Positions 8,581 to 15,123 of a DNA stretch of 36,811 nucleotides are shown here, piece by piece; within the stretch, counting starts at the first letter, position 1; each line of letters begins with the position of its first letter. The position numbers were made by a program, and so were the translations under genes. Origin of the DNA: Candidatus Rokuibacteriota bacterium (GTDB lineage Bacteria > Methylomirabilota > Methylomirabilia > Rokubacteriales > CSP1-6); assembly GCA_003221455.1 (NCBI GenBank), contig QHRX01000216.1, forward strand, positions 1-36,811. Reading direction: 5' to 3'. The notes beneath the pieces are model-generated. The model saw only the letters and a list, made by a program, of their open reading frames with translations, was not told the origin of the DNA and did no database searches.

Positions 8581-9645
8581 CTACCGCGGCTCGGCGGACA
8601 GGAGGTCACCCACCAGGGTGACGAGGGCGGCGAAGTCGGCGCGGCCGCTTACTTCGACGACGACAACGCGGCGGAACAGCTCAGCGTACTCCGACAGCCG
8701 GCGCCCAGCCGTGTGGGCGCCGGCGGGCCGGTCGAGATCGAACACGCCGAGGTCCTTGTAGAGGAGCGGAACGTCGGCCAACGCCTCGGTCGGGTCGAGC
8801 CGGCGGATGGTGAGCGGAGGCCCGTCGAGCCGCCACTTGAGGAGCGCCAACACGCGCATCCGTCCCTCGAGCTCGACCGCGCCGGGGCCGTAGATCGCGT
8901 CGAGGTCGACGTCGGCCTTCCGCTCCAGCGCCCACAGCTCGGCCGGCGGGAGCGCGGCGAGGGCCTCGCGATCTTCGGGCTTGAGCAGCGTGTTGAGCCG
9001 TGGGTGATGCAGCAGGGTCCCGGGATTGACCCGCGGCTGCTTCGGATACCCGAGGACCTCCACGTCGCCGGCGAGCGGCTTCGCGAGCACGCGGTCATTC
9101 GAGAGGAAGCGGAAGCCCGCCTCGACGAGGTGGAGCGCCGCGGTCGACTTGCCCGCGCCGGGCCGGCCCGCGAGCACGGCCGCTCGCCCGTTCCACGACA
9201 CGCCAGACGCGTGGAGGAGGAGGTGGCCCCGGCCCAGCACGGCCTTGGCGTAGCAGGCGTTGACCAGGTTGACGCCCTGGTTGAGATGGCGGCGCAGATC
9301 CCCGATGGCGAAGGCGTGGCCCGGCCAGAGCCCCATCACCACGCCCGTCGCCTTCTTCAGGACGAGCCGGCCCCCAGGGAGCTCCTGCACGGCCTCCTTC
9401 ACCGTCCTCGGGGGCTCGCGTGGGACGTCAGTGAACTCGCCCGGCGGCCTGGCCTCCCCTTGGACGAGCTTCACGACGGCGACCGGGAGCGAGTCGGCTG
9501 AACTCACGTAGGCCCGGTAGTAGTGCCGCAGGCTCGCCCACAAGTCCTCCGCATTGGTGAGGATCCGGATCGGGACGCCCGCGACGCGGAGGTGCAGCGT
9601 GAGCGGGGTCTCGAACGGCCGGACGAGCTCCTCGGGATGGGTCAA
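8581..9645 (-). CDS. HprK-related kinase B (GAK-type system)
   Basis: P-loop kinase related to HPr kinase/phosphorylase. In NCBIfam naming, as I recall it, HprK-related kinase B is a member of the uncharacterised GAK system. The protein is 354 residues from a TTG at 9645, which overlaps the stop of the ATP-grasp gene (TTGA). An in-frame extension upstream is only a shadow of that gene. An N-terminal domain (about 1-135) has no clear motif. The kinase core starts with HLLLHASGVSWNGRAAVLAG, typical of HprK, then Walker A GRPGAGKST (about 160-168) and FLSNDRVLA (about 180-188), matching the HprK acidic loop. The phospho-acceptor is unknown; no HPr gene is visible nearby. It ends the operon, 15 bases from the convergent phosphoesterase. 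Confidence 0.85.
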   Translation of the reverse strand: MTHPEELVRPFETPLTLHLRVAGVPIRILTNAEDLWASLRHYYRAYVSSADSLPVAVVKLVQGEARPPGEFTDVPREPPRTVKEAVQELPGGRLVLKKATGVVMGLWPGHAFAIGDLRRHLNQGVNLVNACYAKAVLGRGHLLLHASGVSWNGRAAVLAGRPGAGKSTAALHLVEAGFRFLSNDRVLAKPLAGDVEVLGYPKQPRVNPGTLLHHPRLNTLLKPEDREALAALPPAELWALERKADVDLDAIYGPGAVELEGRMRVLALLKWRLDGPPLTIRRLDPTEALADVPLLYKDLGVFDLDRPAGAHTAGRRLSEYAELFRRVVVVEVSGRADFAALVTLVGDLLSAEPR

Positions 9646-10565
9646 CGCATCTCCCGGGCCGCGGCCTGGAGCACGGCACCGCCGGTCGGCTCGACCCGGC
9701 GGAGCACGGTCTCGGCGAGGAGCGACGCCGCATCGACGCCGCAGGCCTCGAGCAAGCCCCGAAAGCCACCAAAGGCGCTCACCTCTAGCACCTGCCAGTC
9801 GCCGCTCGGCCCTTCGATCAGGTCCACGCCCGTGAAGATCAGGCCGAACCGGTTCGCCGCCTCCACGGCCATCTCGATGGCCTCGCGCGGCGGGGCGGCG
9901 GGTTCGTACCGTCCGCCGGAATGGACGGTCGTCATCCAGCGGTCCGGCGCGGCGACCCGCCAGTACGCGCCGAGGCAGCGGCCGTCGAGCACCGCGATCC
10001 CCAGGTCCCGCCCGGGATGCTTCACGAAGCGCTGGAGGTAGAGGGGGCCGCCGGCCTCGACCTGGTGACGCGCGAGCGTCGGGCCCAGGTCGCCGGCCGG
10101 CTCGAGCCGGCACATGCCACGGCCCTTCGAGGTGAAGAGCGGCTTCAGGACCGCCACGCCAAAGCGTTCGACCGCCGCCTCCGCCTCGACCAGGTCCTCC
10201 GTGATCACGGTCTCGGGAACGGGCAGGCCCCCCCGGGCCAGCTCGAGCGTCATCCGGTACCGGTCGACCGCGACCTCGAGGCGGTCGGGCGTGCTCAAGA
10301 CGGGCACGCCCGAGTCCTCGAGCCGGCGCAGGAGGTTGAGGCGCTCGCGCACGGCCCACCCGTCGGCGGTGTCGCCGATCTTCTTCACGACCACCGCGTC
10401 CAGGCCCTCGAGCGGCACGCCGCGATGGTAGACACCGGCGTCGGGCAGGCGAAGACTGCACGCCGCGAGGTCCACGACGCGGGCGGGCGCCCCCGCCGCC
10501 CGGAACGCGTTGACCAGACGCTCGGTCGACCAGGCGCCCGGCGTGCCGACGACGCCGATCCTCAC
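9642..10565 (-). CDS. ATP-grasp ligase of the GAK-type system (RimK-like)
   Basis: ATP-grasp enzyme of 307 residues. Family members join a carboxylate, via an acyl-phosphate, to an amine or thiol; the substrate here is unknown. The GTG at 10565 (MRIGVVGTPGAWSTERLV) overlaps the stop of the PhoU-kinase gene in a GTGA and gives a proper N-terminus. A GTG at 10586 would add seven unlikely residues. Visible elements are DAVVVKKIGDTADGW, the ATP-binding lysine strand VAVLKPLFTSKGRGMCRL, the strand ending GPLYLQRFVKHPGRDLGIAV and the metal-binding end TGVDLIEG and QVLEVSAFGGFRG. Its coupling to the kinase genes on both sides argues that all three work on one process. Confidence 0.85.
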   Translation of the reverse strand: MRIGVVGTPGAWSTERLVNAFRAAGAPARVVDLAACSLRLPDAGVYHRGVPLEGLDAVVVKKIGDTADGWAVRERLNLLRRLEDSGVPVLSTPDRLEVAVDRYRMTLELARGGLPVPETVITEDLVEAEAAVERFGVAVLKPLFTSKGRGMCRLEPAGDLGPTLARHQVEAGGPLYLQRFVKHPGRDLGIAVLDGRCLGAYWRVAAPDRWMTTVHSGGRYEPAAPPREAIEMAVEAANRFGLIFTGVDLIEGPSGDWQVLEVSAFGGFRGLLEACGVDAASLLAETVLRRVEPTGGAVLQAAAREMR

Positions 10566-12166
10566 GCCGCCGCCCGCGCCGTGCACTCCAGCAGCCGCAC
10601 ACCCTGCAGGAAGATCGAGCGCGCGAACTCCAGGTCGGTCGAGAGCCGAGCCGACGTGATGAACGAACGGGCTCGCGCGAGCGTGAGGCGGGTCTCGAAG
10701 TGCTCGTCGCCGATCAGCCGCGCGAACTCCTCCGCGAAGTCGTGGATGAGGCGGTTGAGGTGCCCCATCTCGGCGGTGAGACCCGGCTCCTGGAGGGGGT
10801 TCCGGATGTTCGAAACCATGTACACGCCGATGTCCTGGACGTAGTCGCCGGACCCGCTCCGGTGGACGTCGATGAAGTGCACCCGGTCGTGGCGGGAGTC
10901 ATAGACGACGTTGTTGGTGTTGAAGTCGCCATGGATCCGCACCGACACCGGCGGCGCCAGCCGGTCCTCCAGCCCGCCCACGTGCTCGAGCAGCTGCCGG
11001 AACGAGCGGTGCGCGATCCCGAAGACCCGGGTTTCGCTCCGGCGGAGCGTCTCGAGCTCCGGATGGAGCGCGTAGAGATCGGGCAGCCGCTCCCGGATCT
11101 GCCGGACGTAGTCGACGGGTGGCCGCCCGTCGCGGGAGGTGGCCAGCCACACGTCCTTCAGGGTCTGCAGGACCCGGCGGGTCACGCGGAGCCGCTCCTC
11201 ACGCGGCCGCGTCAGGTAGACGTCCCGGAGCAGCGTGCCGTCGAGAAACTGTCCGAGGAACGACTCGCGGCCGTCCCGTTGGTGCCGCGCCTTCACTTCC
11301 GGCACGAGCCCGGGGATCAGCCGATTCCACTCCGCCATCTCCCGGACCTCTGCCTCGATCTTGCGCTCGGCGCCTTCCTTCCAGATGAGCGCCCGCCCCT
11401 CCGCGAGCGACAGGCGTCCGACCCGCGCCCCGCTGATCCCGCCCCAGATCTGCCGGAGCTGGACCGGGTCCGCCCCGCCGCTGTCGGAGGTGACCGGCCC
11501 CACCATCTCCTCGAGGTGGAGGTACTGGTGCAGCTTGAGCCGCTCGCCGGTGAGGATGAACAGCGCGGTCTCGCCGATGTTGAGGATGGAGTCGCCGATC
11601 CGCTCGAGGAACTTCGCGACGAACAGGTGGGTGATGAGGAAGGCCGGGTCCGGGCCCGGCGCCGCCAGGCGGCGAAAGGTCTCCTGGAGCGCGGTCCGGT
11701 ACTGCCGGTCCAGCTCGACCTCACACCGGCAGGCGTGCTTGGCCTTCTCCGCGCTGACATCGGTGAAGGCGTCGATCACCTCGTCGAGCGCGGCGAGCGC
11801 GACGCGGGTTGGCCCCGCGAGGTCGAACGGCGGGAAGCGGGACGGCAGGCGCGCGACGTGCACGGCCTGCTCGGCGACGTTCACGGCGTAGTCGCCGAGC
11901 TTCTCCAGGTTGAGCGCCACGCGGAAGACGCCGCGCAAACGGCGCGACCGCGGGCTCCCGACGGGCTCGCCGGCGATGCGCTCGAAGCATTGCTCTTCGA
12001 TGAAGGTGAGGAGGTTGTCGACCTGGTCGTCCTTTTCGATGACCGTTCCGGCGAGGGAGGGGTCGCGCCGGAAGAAGGCAGTCGTCGCTCCGCTGAGCTG
12101 CGACTGGACGAGGCGCGCCATCATCGCCAAGTCCTGGCCCAGGTCTTCGAGCAAGGCGGTCTTCAC
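10562..12166 (-). CDS. PhoU domain fused to an aminoglycoside-phosphotransferase-like kinase
   Basis: A 534-residue two-domain protein. Residues 1-215 form a PhoU module with both signature helices: LEKLGDYAVNVAEQ at 88-101 and LERIGDSILNIGE at 187-199. Residues about 240-530 resemble an APH/choline-kinase-fold phosphotransferase. A possible ATP-binding lysine is in ALIWKEGAERK (near 263), the catalytic loop is IHGDFNTNNVVYD (411-423) and the metal-binding Asp is in FIDVHRSG (near 433). All catalytic elements look intact, so an active small-molecule or protein kinase governed by a PhoU sensor is plausible (inference). The GTG at 12166 has no strong ribosome site; an internal methionine at residue 15 is a less likely start. 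It sits 45 bases after the last amphi-Trp gene and overlaps the ATP-grasp gene by 4. Confidence 0.85.
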   Translation of the reverse strand: MKTALLEDLGQDLAMMARLVQSQLSGATTAFFRRDPSLAGTVIEKDDQVDNLLTFIEEQCFERIAGEPVGSPRSRRLRGVFRVALNLEKLGDYAVNVAEQAVHVARLPSRFPPFDLAGPTRVALAALDEVIDAFTDVSAEKAKHACRCEVELDRQYRTALQETFRRLAAPGPDPAFLITHLFVAKFLERIGDSILNIGETALFILTGERLKLHQYLHLEEMVGPVTSDSGGADPVQLRQIWGGISGARVGRLSLAEGRALIWKEGAERKIEAEVREMAEWNRLIPGLVPEVKARHQRDGRESFLGQFLDGTLLRDVYLTRPREERLRVTRRVLQTLKDVWLATSRDGRPPVDYVRQIRERLPDLYALHPELETLRRSETRVFGIAHRSFRQLLEHVGGLEDRLAPPVSVRIHGDFNTNNVVYDSRHDRVHFIDVHRSGSGDYVQDIGVYMVSNIRNPLQEPGLTAEMGHLNRLIHDFAEEFARLIGDEHFETRLTLARARSFITSARLSTDLEFARSIFLQGVRLLECTARAAA

Positions 12167-12211
12167 CGGTCGGATCCGGGTCTCGAGGCGTCCGTGGAGC
12201 CGAGGACGGGC

Positions 12212-12493
12212 TCAGTGCCGGTCCGAGCGCGGCGGGGCCTGCACCCTCAACTCGGCGAGCCTCGTGGAGGCTTGGCGCTTCCACCCGAGCTGGAGCTTCA
12301 GCTTCCCCTTGTGCTCCTTCTGCACGACCTTGAGATCAAGCTTCAGCTCGGCCGGCGGCGTCAGGTGCAGCGTCCGCTCGCCCGACTCGAGAGTCACCTC
12401 GCCGCGCTTGAGCCCGACCGCGAGGGACGTCAGGTAGTCGACGATCTCCTCCGGCGACGCGATGCGCGCGAACTCGAACTGGTCCTTTCCCAT
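12212..12493 (-). CDS. Amphi-Trp domain protein (third of three)
   Basis: A 93-residue protein matching the amphi-Trp small-domain family: a helical start (FARIASPEEIVDYLTSLAVG), an alternating strand pattern, then LKLDLKVVQKEHKGKLKLQL ending in a conserved Trp (LGWKR, near residue 72). A basic 20-residue tail follows. The ATG at 12493 is preceded by GGAGGAATAGGC. The family function is unknown; it is named for amphipathic strands and a terminal Trp and is reported in GAK-type loci. It lies 15 bases after the previous amphi-Trp gene in an evident operon. Confidence 0.82.
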   Translation of the reverse strand: MGKDQFEFARIASPEEIVDYLTSLAVGLKRGEVTLESGERTLHLTPPAELKLDLKVVQKEHKGKLKLQLGWKRQASTRLAELRVQAPPRSDRH

Positions 12494-12508
12494 GCCTATT
12501 CCTCCAGA

Positions 12509-12760
12509 TTATTCGTCGTCCTCGGCGTCCCGTCCACCGTGCTTCCAAGCGATCGCGATCTCGATCTTCGCCTTGCCCTTCTTCTCGCTCGCCTCGATCT
12601 CCAATGACAGGTCGTTGTCCGGGAAGACCGTGATCTCCTCGTCGCCCATCGAGAGGGAGAGGGACCGCGCGCGAATACCGTCTGCGATGCGGGTGAGAGC
12701 GTCCGCCGCCTCGGCCGGCGTCGCCGCGCCCTCGAATTCGAACTCGTGACCGCTAGCCAT
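12509..12760 (-). CDS. Amphi-Trp domain protein (second of three)
   Basis: An 83-residue paralogue of its neighbours: FEFEGAATPAEAADALTRIA (helix), then IRARSLSLSMGDEEITVFPD, LSLEIEASEKKGKAKIEIAI and the terminal AWKHGG Trp motif. It has an acidic tail (RDAEDDE) where the third copy has a basic one. The ATG overlaps the stop of the first copy by 8 bases and has the strong ribosome site AGGAGGAG. The three copies have clearly diverged from one another, so they may form a hetero-oligomer; that is inference. Confidence 0.82.
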   Translation of the reverse strand: MASGHEFEFEGAATPAEAADALTRIADGIRARSLSLSMGDEEITVFPDNDLSLEIEASEKKGKAKIEIAIAWKHGGRDAEDDE

Positions 12761-13022
12761 TCCTAACTCCTCCTGAGGTTGCGACGCGGATGAGTGGTCG
12801 TTGGGGCCATCGAAGCTTGATCGCGACGGACGTGGCGCGCTTCTTCTGCTTCACCTCGATCTCGAGCAGCACAAACTCGGACGTGGCGATGGCCGTCTGC
12901 TGCTCGCCCGATCCGACGGAGACCTCGCCGGCCAGGACGCCCTTGGCGAGCTGAGAGAGGTAGAAGGCCGCCGCGTCACGGCGAGCGCGCCCGCGGAACT
13001 TGGCGGGTATCGTGGCACTCAA
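12753..13022 (-). CDS. Amphi-Trp domain protein (first of three)
   Basis: An 89-residue amphi-Trp protein: FRGRARRDAAAFYLSQLAKG (helix), VLAGEVSVGSGEQQTAIATS, VLLEIEVKQKKRATSVAIKL and the terminal LRWPQR Trp motif. The start is a TTG at 13022 preceded by GGGGGAGAGG; no ATG is available near the domain start. It opens the three-gene amphi-Trp run, 81 bases after the PHP gene stop. A perfect Pho-box-like repeat lies 135 bases upstream, inside the PHP coding region (13157-13174), and could give this part of the operon its own promoter. Confidence 0.78.
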   Translation of the reverse strand: MSATIPAKFRGRARRDAAAFYLSQLAKGVLAGEVSVGSGEQQTAIATSEFVLLEIEVKQKKRATSVAIKLRWPQRPLIRVATSGGVRNG

Positions 13023-13103
13023 CCTCTCCCCCTCCGGCCCCCGGTCGGCGCGCCGTCACACAGCGGCGCCCGTCGTGAGTCGCCCCTCCGGAGGGGAGCG
13101 AGG

Positions 13104-13898
13104 TCAGGACGAGACGACGACGGAGCGAAGCCGGGGCTTGGCCTGCGGGTAAGCGCCGTAACATTTACGTAACAATTTGGTGGCGCTCTTCACGGTCTTG
13201 GCCGTCTTCACCCGCAGCGGAGTGTATGGGGAGGTTCCGTAGCCCGTCAAGCCCTCTTTCACGGTCTTGATTACTGCCTGAATCCCGAGCTCGTCCGTGT
13301 GCAGGCAGCTGTGACGCACGCCGACCTGGAGCCAGTGGTGGGCGTCGCTGCCGCCGACGACGGGAAGGCCGAGCGCGCGCGCCTGCACGAGGAGCATCGT
13401 CTCGGTGCCGAAATCCTTGCCGTTGATCTCGAGCGCGTGGAGCCGCCGCAGGTCGGCGGCCGGGAACTTCAGGAGCTCCTTACAGCGCCGGAACATGTGC
13501 GCGCCGATGCGCGCGACGTCGAAATCCTCGGTGACGTCGAGAAACTCGCGGAAGTACGGCTCGTAGCCTTCGGACAGCGGCACCGCGAACGCGTGGTCGA
13601 GCCGCCGCAACTCGCTGATCTCGCCGAGGACGATCACGTGAGCGCCCTGCCGGATGTTGACCTCCGCGCCGGGGATGAGGGCGAGCCCCTCCTCCCAGAA
13701 GACGCCGCCTTCGGACGGGTAGCGGTCGAGGAGCCAATCGTAGATCGTCCAGTAGCCGACGCCGTGGAAGTGCTCGGTGAGGGCGATGCCGTCGAGGCCG
13801 AGGCGCCGGGCCATACGCGCCATGCGGGTCACCGAGTCGGGATTGAAGGTCAGGTGCTTGGAGATCTTGGGGTGCGTGTGCGTATCAATGCGCTTCAA
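13104..13898 (-). CDS. PHP-domain metal-dependent phosphoesterase
   Basis: A 264-residue cytoplasmic protein of the PHP (polymerase and histidinol phosphatase) superfamily, which hydrolyses phosphate esters with a two- or three-metal centre. All ligand motifs are visible: DTHTHPK (residues 5-11), LTEHFHG, PGAEVNI, IGAHMFRRC and the final GGSDAHHWLQVG. The start is a TTG at 13898 with a strong AGGAGG eight to nine bases upstream. The C-terminal 40 residues are basic and lie outside the domain. In this tail the codons for KLLRKCY change to TTG, TTA, CGT, AAA and TGT, unlike the rest of the gene, exactly over the repeat at 13157-13174. It leads the amphi-Trp / ATP-grasp / HprK-like operon. Confidence 0.85.
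   Translation of the reverse strand: MKRIDTHTHPKISKHLTFNPDSVTRMARMARRLGLDGIALTEHFHGVGYWTIYDWLLDRYPSEGGVFWEEGLALIPGAEVNIRQGAHVIVLGEISELRRLDHAFAVPLSEGYEPYFREFLDVTEDFDVARIGAHMFRRCKELLKFPAADLRRLHALEINGKDFGTETMLLVQARALGLPVVGGSDAHHWLQVGVRHSCLHTDELGIQAVIKTVKEGLTGYGTSPYTPLRVKTAKTVKSATKLLRKCYGAYPQAKPRLRSVVVSS
13157..13174. promoter_or_regulatory. Perfect 7-4-7 direct repeat, Pho-box-like, inside the PHP gene
   Basis: Plus strand CGTAACA-TTTA-CGTAACA; the minus strand reads TGTTACG-TAAA-TGTTACG. Both halves are identical and match the second half of the pstS site exactly. It lies in coding sequence, but the codons there are AT-rich and atypical for the gene, suggesting selection on the DNA itself. It is 135 bases upstream of the first amphi-Trp gene. 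Its strand relative to that gene is opposite to that at pstS, so its target is uncertain. Confidence 0.5.
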
Positions 13899-13901
13899 CC
13901 G

Positions 13902-13997
13902 TCACCCTCCTCGTGGAGACCATCCACCGTCCTCCACAGCCGTAAGATCCCGGCGGCGCAGCGCCTCTTCCCCTTTGGCGGTCATCATCGCGCACAT
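13902..13997 (-). CDS. Possible 31-residue leader peptide before the PHP gene
   Basis: An open frame from ATG 13997 to TGA 13902 encodes 31 residues (starts MCAMMTAKGEEALRRRD). Two more in-frame ATGs lie at 13988 and 13985. It ends 3 bases before the TTG of the PHP gene, and the AGGAGG ribosome site of that gene lies inside its last codons, so translation could be coupled. No recognisable family and no strong ribosome site. It may be chance. Confidence 0.25.
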   Translation of the reverse strand: MCAMMTAKGEEALRRRDLTAVEDGGWSPRGG

Positions 13998-14192
13998 CTT
14001 ATCCAAGATATTGTTGCCGGGAGATTACGACACCATAAATATTGCGCATCGGTGGACCGGCCGCGGCAGGTCCGACCCCCACGCGTCACGTCGTCGACAA
14101 AAGAGACTGCCAAGGGTCCGGAAACACGGGCGCCCTGGGGCCGGCCCCCGAAACCGCCCAAAGTCGGTGGAGAAGTGGAGAAGAGGGTTGGT
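13998..14192. other. Intergenic region with AT-rich promoter-like stretch
   Basis: No gene seen between the possible leader ORF and the helix-turn-helix gene. Positions 14000-14045 are unusually AT-rich for this window (ATATTG, CATAAATATTG) and are the best candidate promoter region for the PHP/amphi-Trp operon. The right part, 14050-14192, returns to high G+C and shows no clear structure. Confidence 0.4.
14012..14029. promoter_or_regulatory. Weak Pho-box-like repeat upstream of the PHP operon
   Basis: Plus-strand TGTTGCC-GGGA-GATTACG, 7-4-7 spacing. The second half equals that of the porin site; the first half is degenerate. Orientation (motif opposite to the gene) matches the pstS and porin sites, and it lies 114 bases before the PHP start in an AT-rich stretch. 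Suggestive only. Confidence 0.28.
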
Positions 14193-14639
14193 CTAACCGC
14201 CCGGAGTCGGGCGGGGCCGCCGCGGGTAGCGGGGCACGAGGCCGCCGAGCCCCTCGGCCCGCCAGCGCGCGCGCCACGCGCGCACCGTGTTCCGGTCGAG
14301 GCCGAAGCGCGCGCTCGCAGGCTTGATTCCGAAAGACTCGGCGTATCGGACGACGGCGAGTCGCTGCTCGACCGTCAGCCGCCAGGCTCGGCCGACCGGC
14401 GGTCGCTCGAACGCCTCGTCGGGCGTCGGCGGCGCGGCCGGGACTCGGTCGATCGGGGCGACGCGCCGCCGGACCGCGGCCGGGCGGGCGACGCCGTCGG
14501 GAGGATGTCCTGGAGTCTTCGGCGTCGTCAGGGATTCCCCGGCGGGGCCGAGCCGTCGGGTCTCGCGCGCGCGGGCACCCCGCGACGACGGGTCCGATTC
14601 CTCGAGACGGCTCGGGCGGTCGCCTATCCCCTCGCGCAC
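14193..14639 (-). CDS. Helix-turn-helix (homeodomain-like) protein, possibly a transposase remnant
   Basis: Up to 148 residues from a GTG at 14639 that overlaps the end of the upstream methylglyoxal-synthase-like gene by 16 bases. The first 85 residues are low-complexity (Pro, Arg, Ala) and may not be translated, so the start is uncertain. Residues about 86-140 form a homeodomain-like helix-turn-helix: LTVEQRLAVVRYAESFGIKP, ARFGLDRNTVRAWRARW, then GLGGLVPRYPRR. This arrangement is common at the N-terminus of transposases and in small DNA-binding proteins. No DDE catalytic domain follows in any frame, so it is either a stand-alone DNA-binding protein or a remnant. Function unknown. Confidence 0.5.
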   Translation of the reverse strand: MREGIGDRPSRLEESDPSSRGARARETRRLGPAGESLTTPKTPGHPPDGVARPAAVRRRVAPIDRVPAAPPTPDEAFERPPVGRAWRLTVEQRLAVVRYAESFGIKPASARFGLDRNTVRAWRARWRAEGLGGLVPRYPRRPRPTPGG

Positions 14640-15049
14640 GCGGCGGCGTCCGTCGGCGCGAGGCCCATGACGAGACAGTACGCAGTCGCCAGGTTCGTCG
14701 CCACCGGAATATTGTGGATGTCGGCGGCGTGGAGAAGCGGCATGACGTCCGGGCCCCCGCCGGGCCGCAGGGGCGGAGCGAGAAGGACGATCAGGGCGTC
14801 GATCTCGCCCGCGACGAGGCGCTCTCGGAGTTGCCGATCCTCCGGCCCGGCGTCGGGGAGAACCGCGGCGGTCTTGAGACCCGCCTCGGCCCGGAGCACC
14901 GCGGCGGTCTCCTCGGTGGCCACGAGGCTCCAGCCGGCGACGCGCGCCCGATTGCCCCGCAGGAACTCGACCAGGTCGCGCCGGCGGCCGACGTGGGCGA
15001 GCACTCCGACGCGCCAGCGATGGTGCTCGAACTCCTCGCCATCCAGCAT
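14624..15049 (-). CDS. Methylglyoxal-synthase-like protein (degenerate active site)
   Basis: A 141-residue MGS-fold protein. Alignment from memory with E. coli MgsA is clear across AGEIDALIV and DIHNIPVATNLATAYCLV, and places Asp71 (in GPEDRQL) and Asp101 (in GPDVMPLL) as conserved. However, Asp20 is Val, the phosphate-binding TGTTG loop is TEETA, Asp91 is replaced and His98 is Gly. Production of methylglyoxal from dihydroxyacetone phosphate is therefore doubtful; a ligand-binding or altered-substrate role is possible. It lies 74 bases downstream of the PhoR-like kinase in the same direction. The start is ATG 15049. Confidence 0.72.
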   Translation of the reverse strand: MLDGEEFEHHRWRVGVLAHVGRRRDLVEFLRGNRARVAGWSLVATEETAAVLRAEAGLKTAAVLPDAGPEDRQLRERLVAGEIDALIVLLAPPLRPGGGPDVMPLLHAADIHNIPVATNLATAYCLVMGLAPTDAAACARG

Positions 15050-15123
15050 CTCGTCGTCCCCGTTTCTCAGGGGGACGCTACCAGCCGGGCATGACGACGG
15101 CGCGACGCGGCGATGAAATCTCG

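Noticed and set aside
8581-10602. A 673-residue reading of the HprK-like kinase frame
   Set aside because: The upstream half is a frame shadow of the ATP-grasp gene; the TTG at 9645 overlaps that gene's stop codon and begins the real domain.
10700-12607. Long plus-strand open frame opposite the PhoU-kinase gene
   Set aside because: It has no recognisable motifs, while the minus-strand frame has PhoU and kinase signatures plus a 4-base coupling to its neighbour.
8581-13898. A complete canonical GAK system
   Set aside because: No CofD-like or XXXCH protein is visible in the operon or nearby, so I call it a variant only.
13899-14192. tRNA or small structured RNA in the AT-rich gap
   Set aside because: I found no cloverleaf, no conserved T-loop and no strong stem; the region looks like a promoter instead.
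13299-15116. Long plus-strand open frame across PHP, HTH and MGS-like genes
   Set aside because: It spans three minus-strand genes and a promoter-like gap; the composition is that of an antisense shadow.
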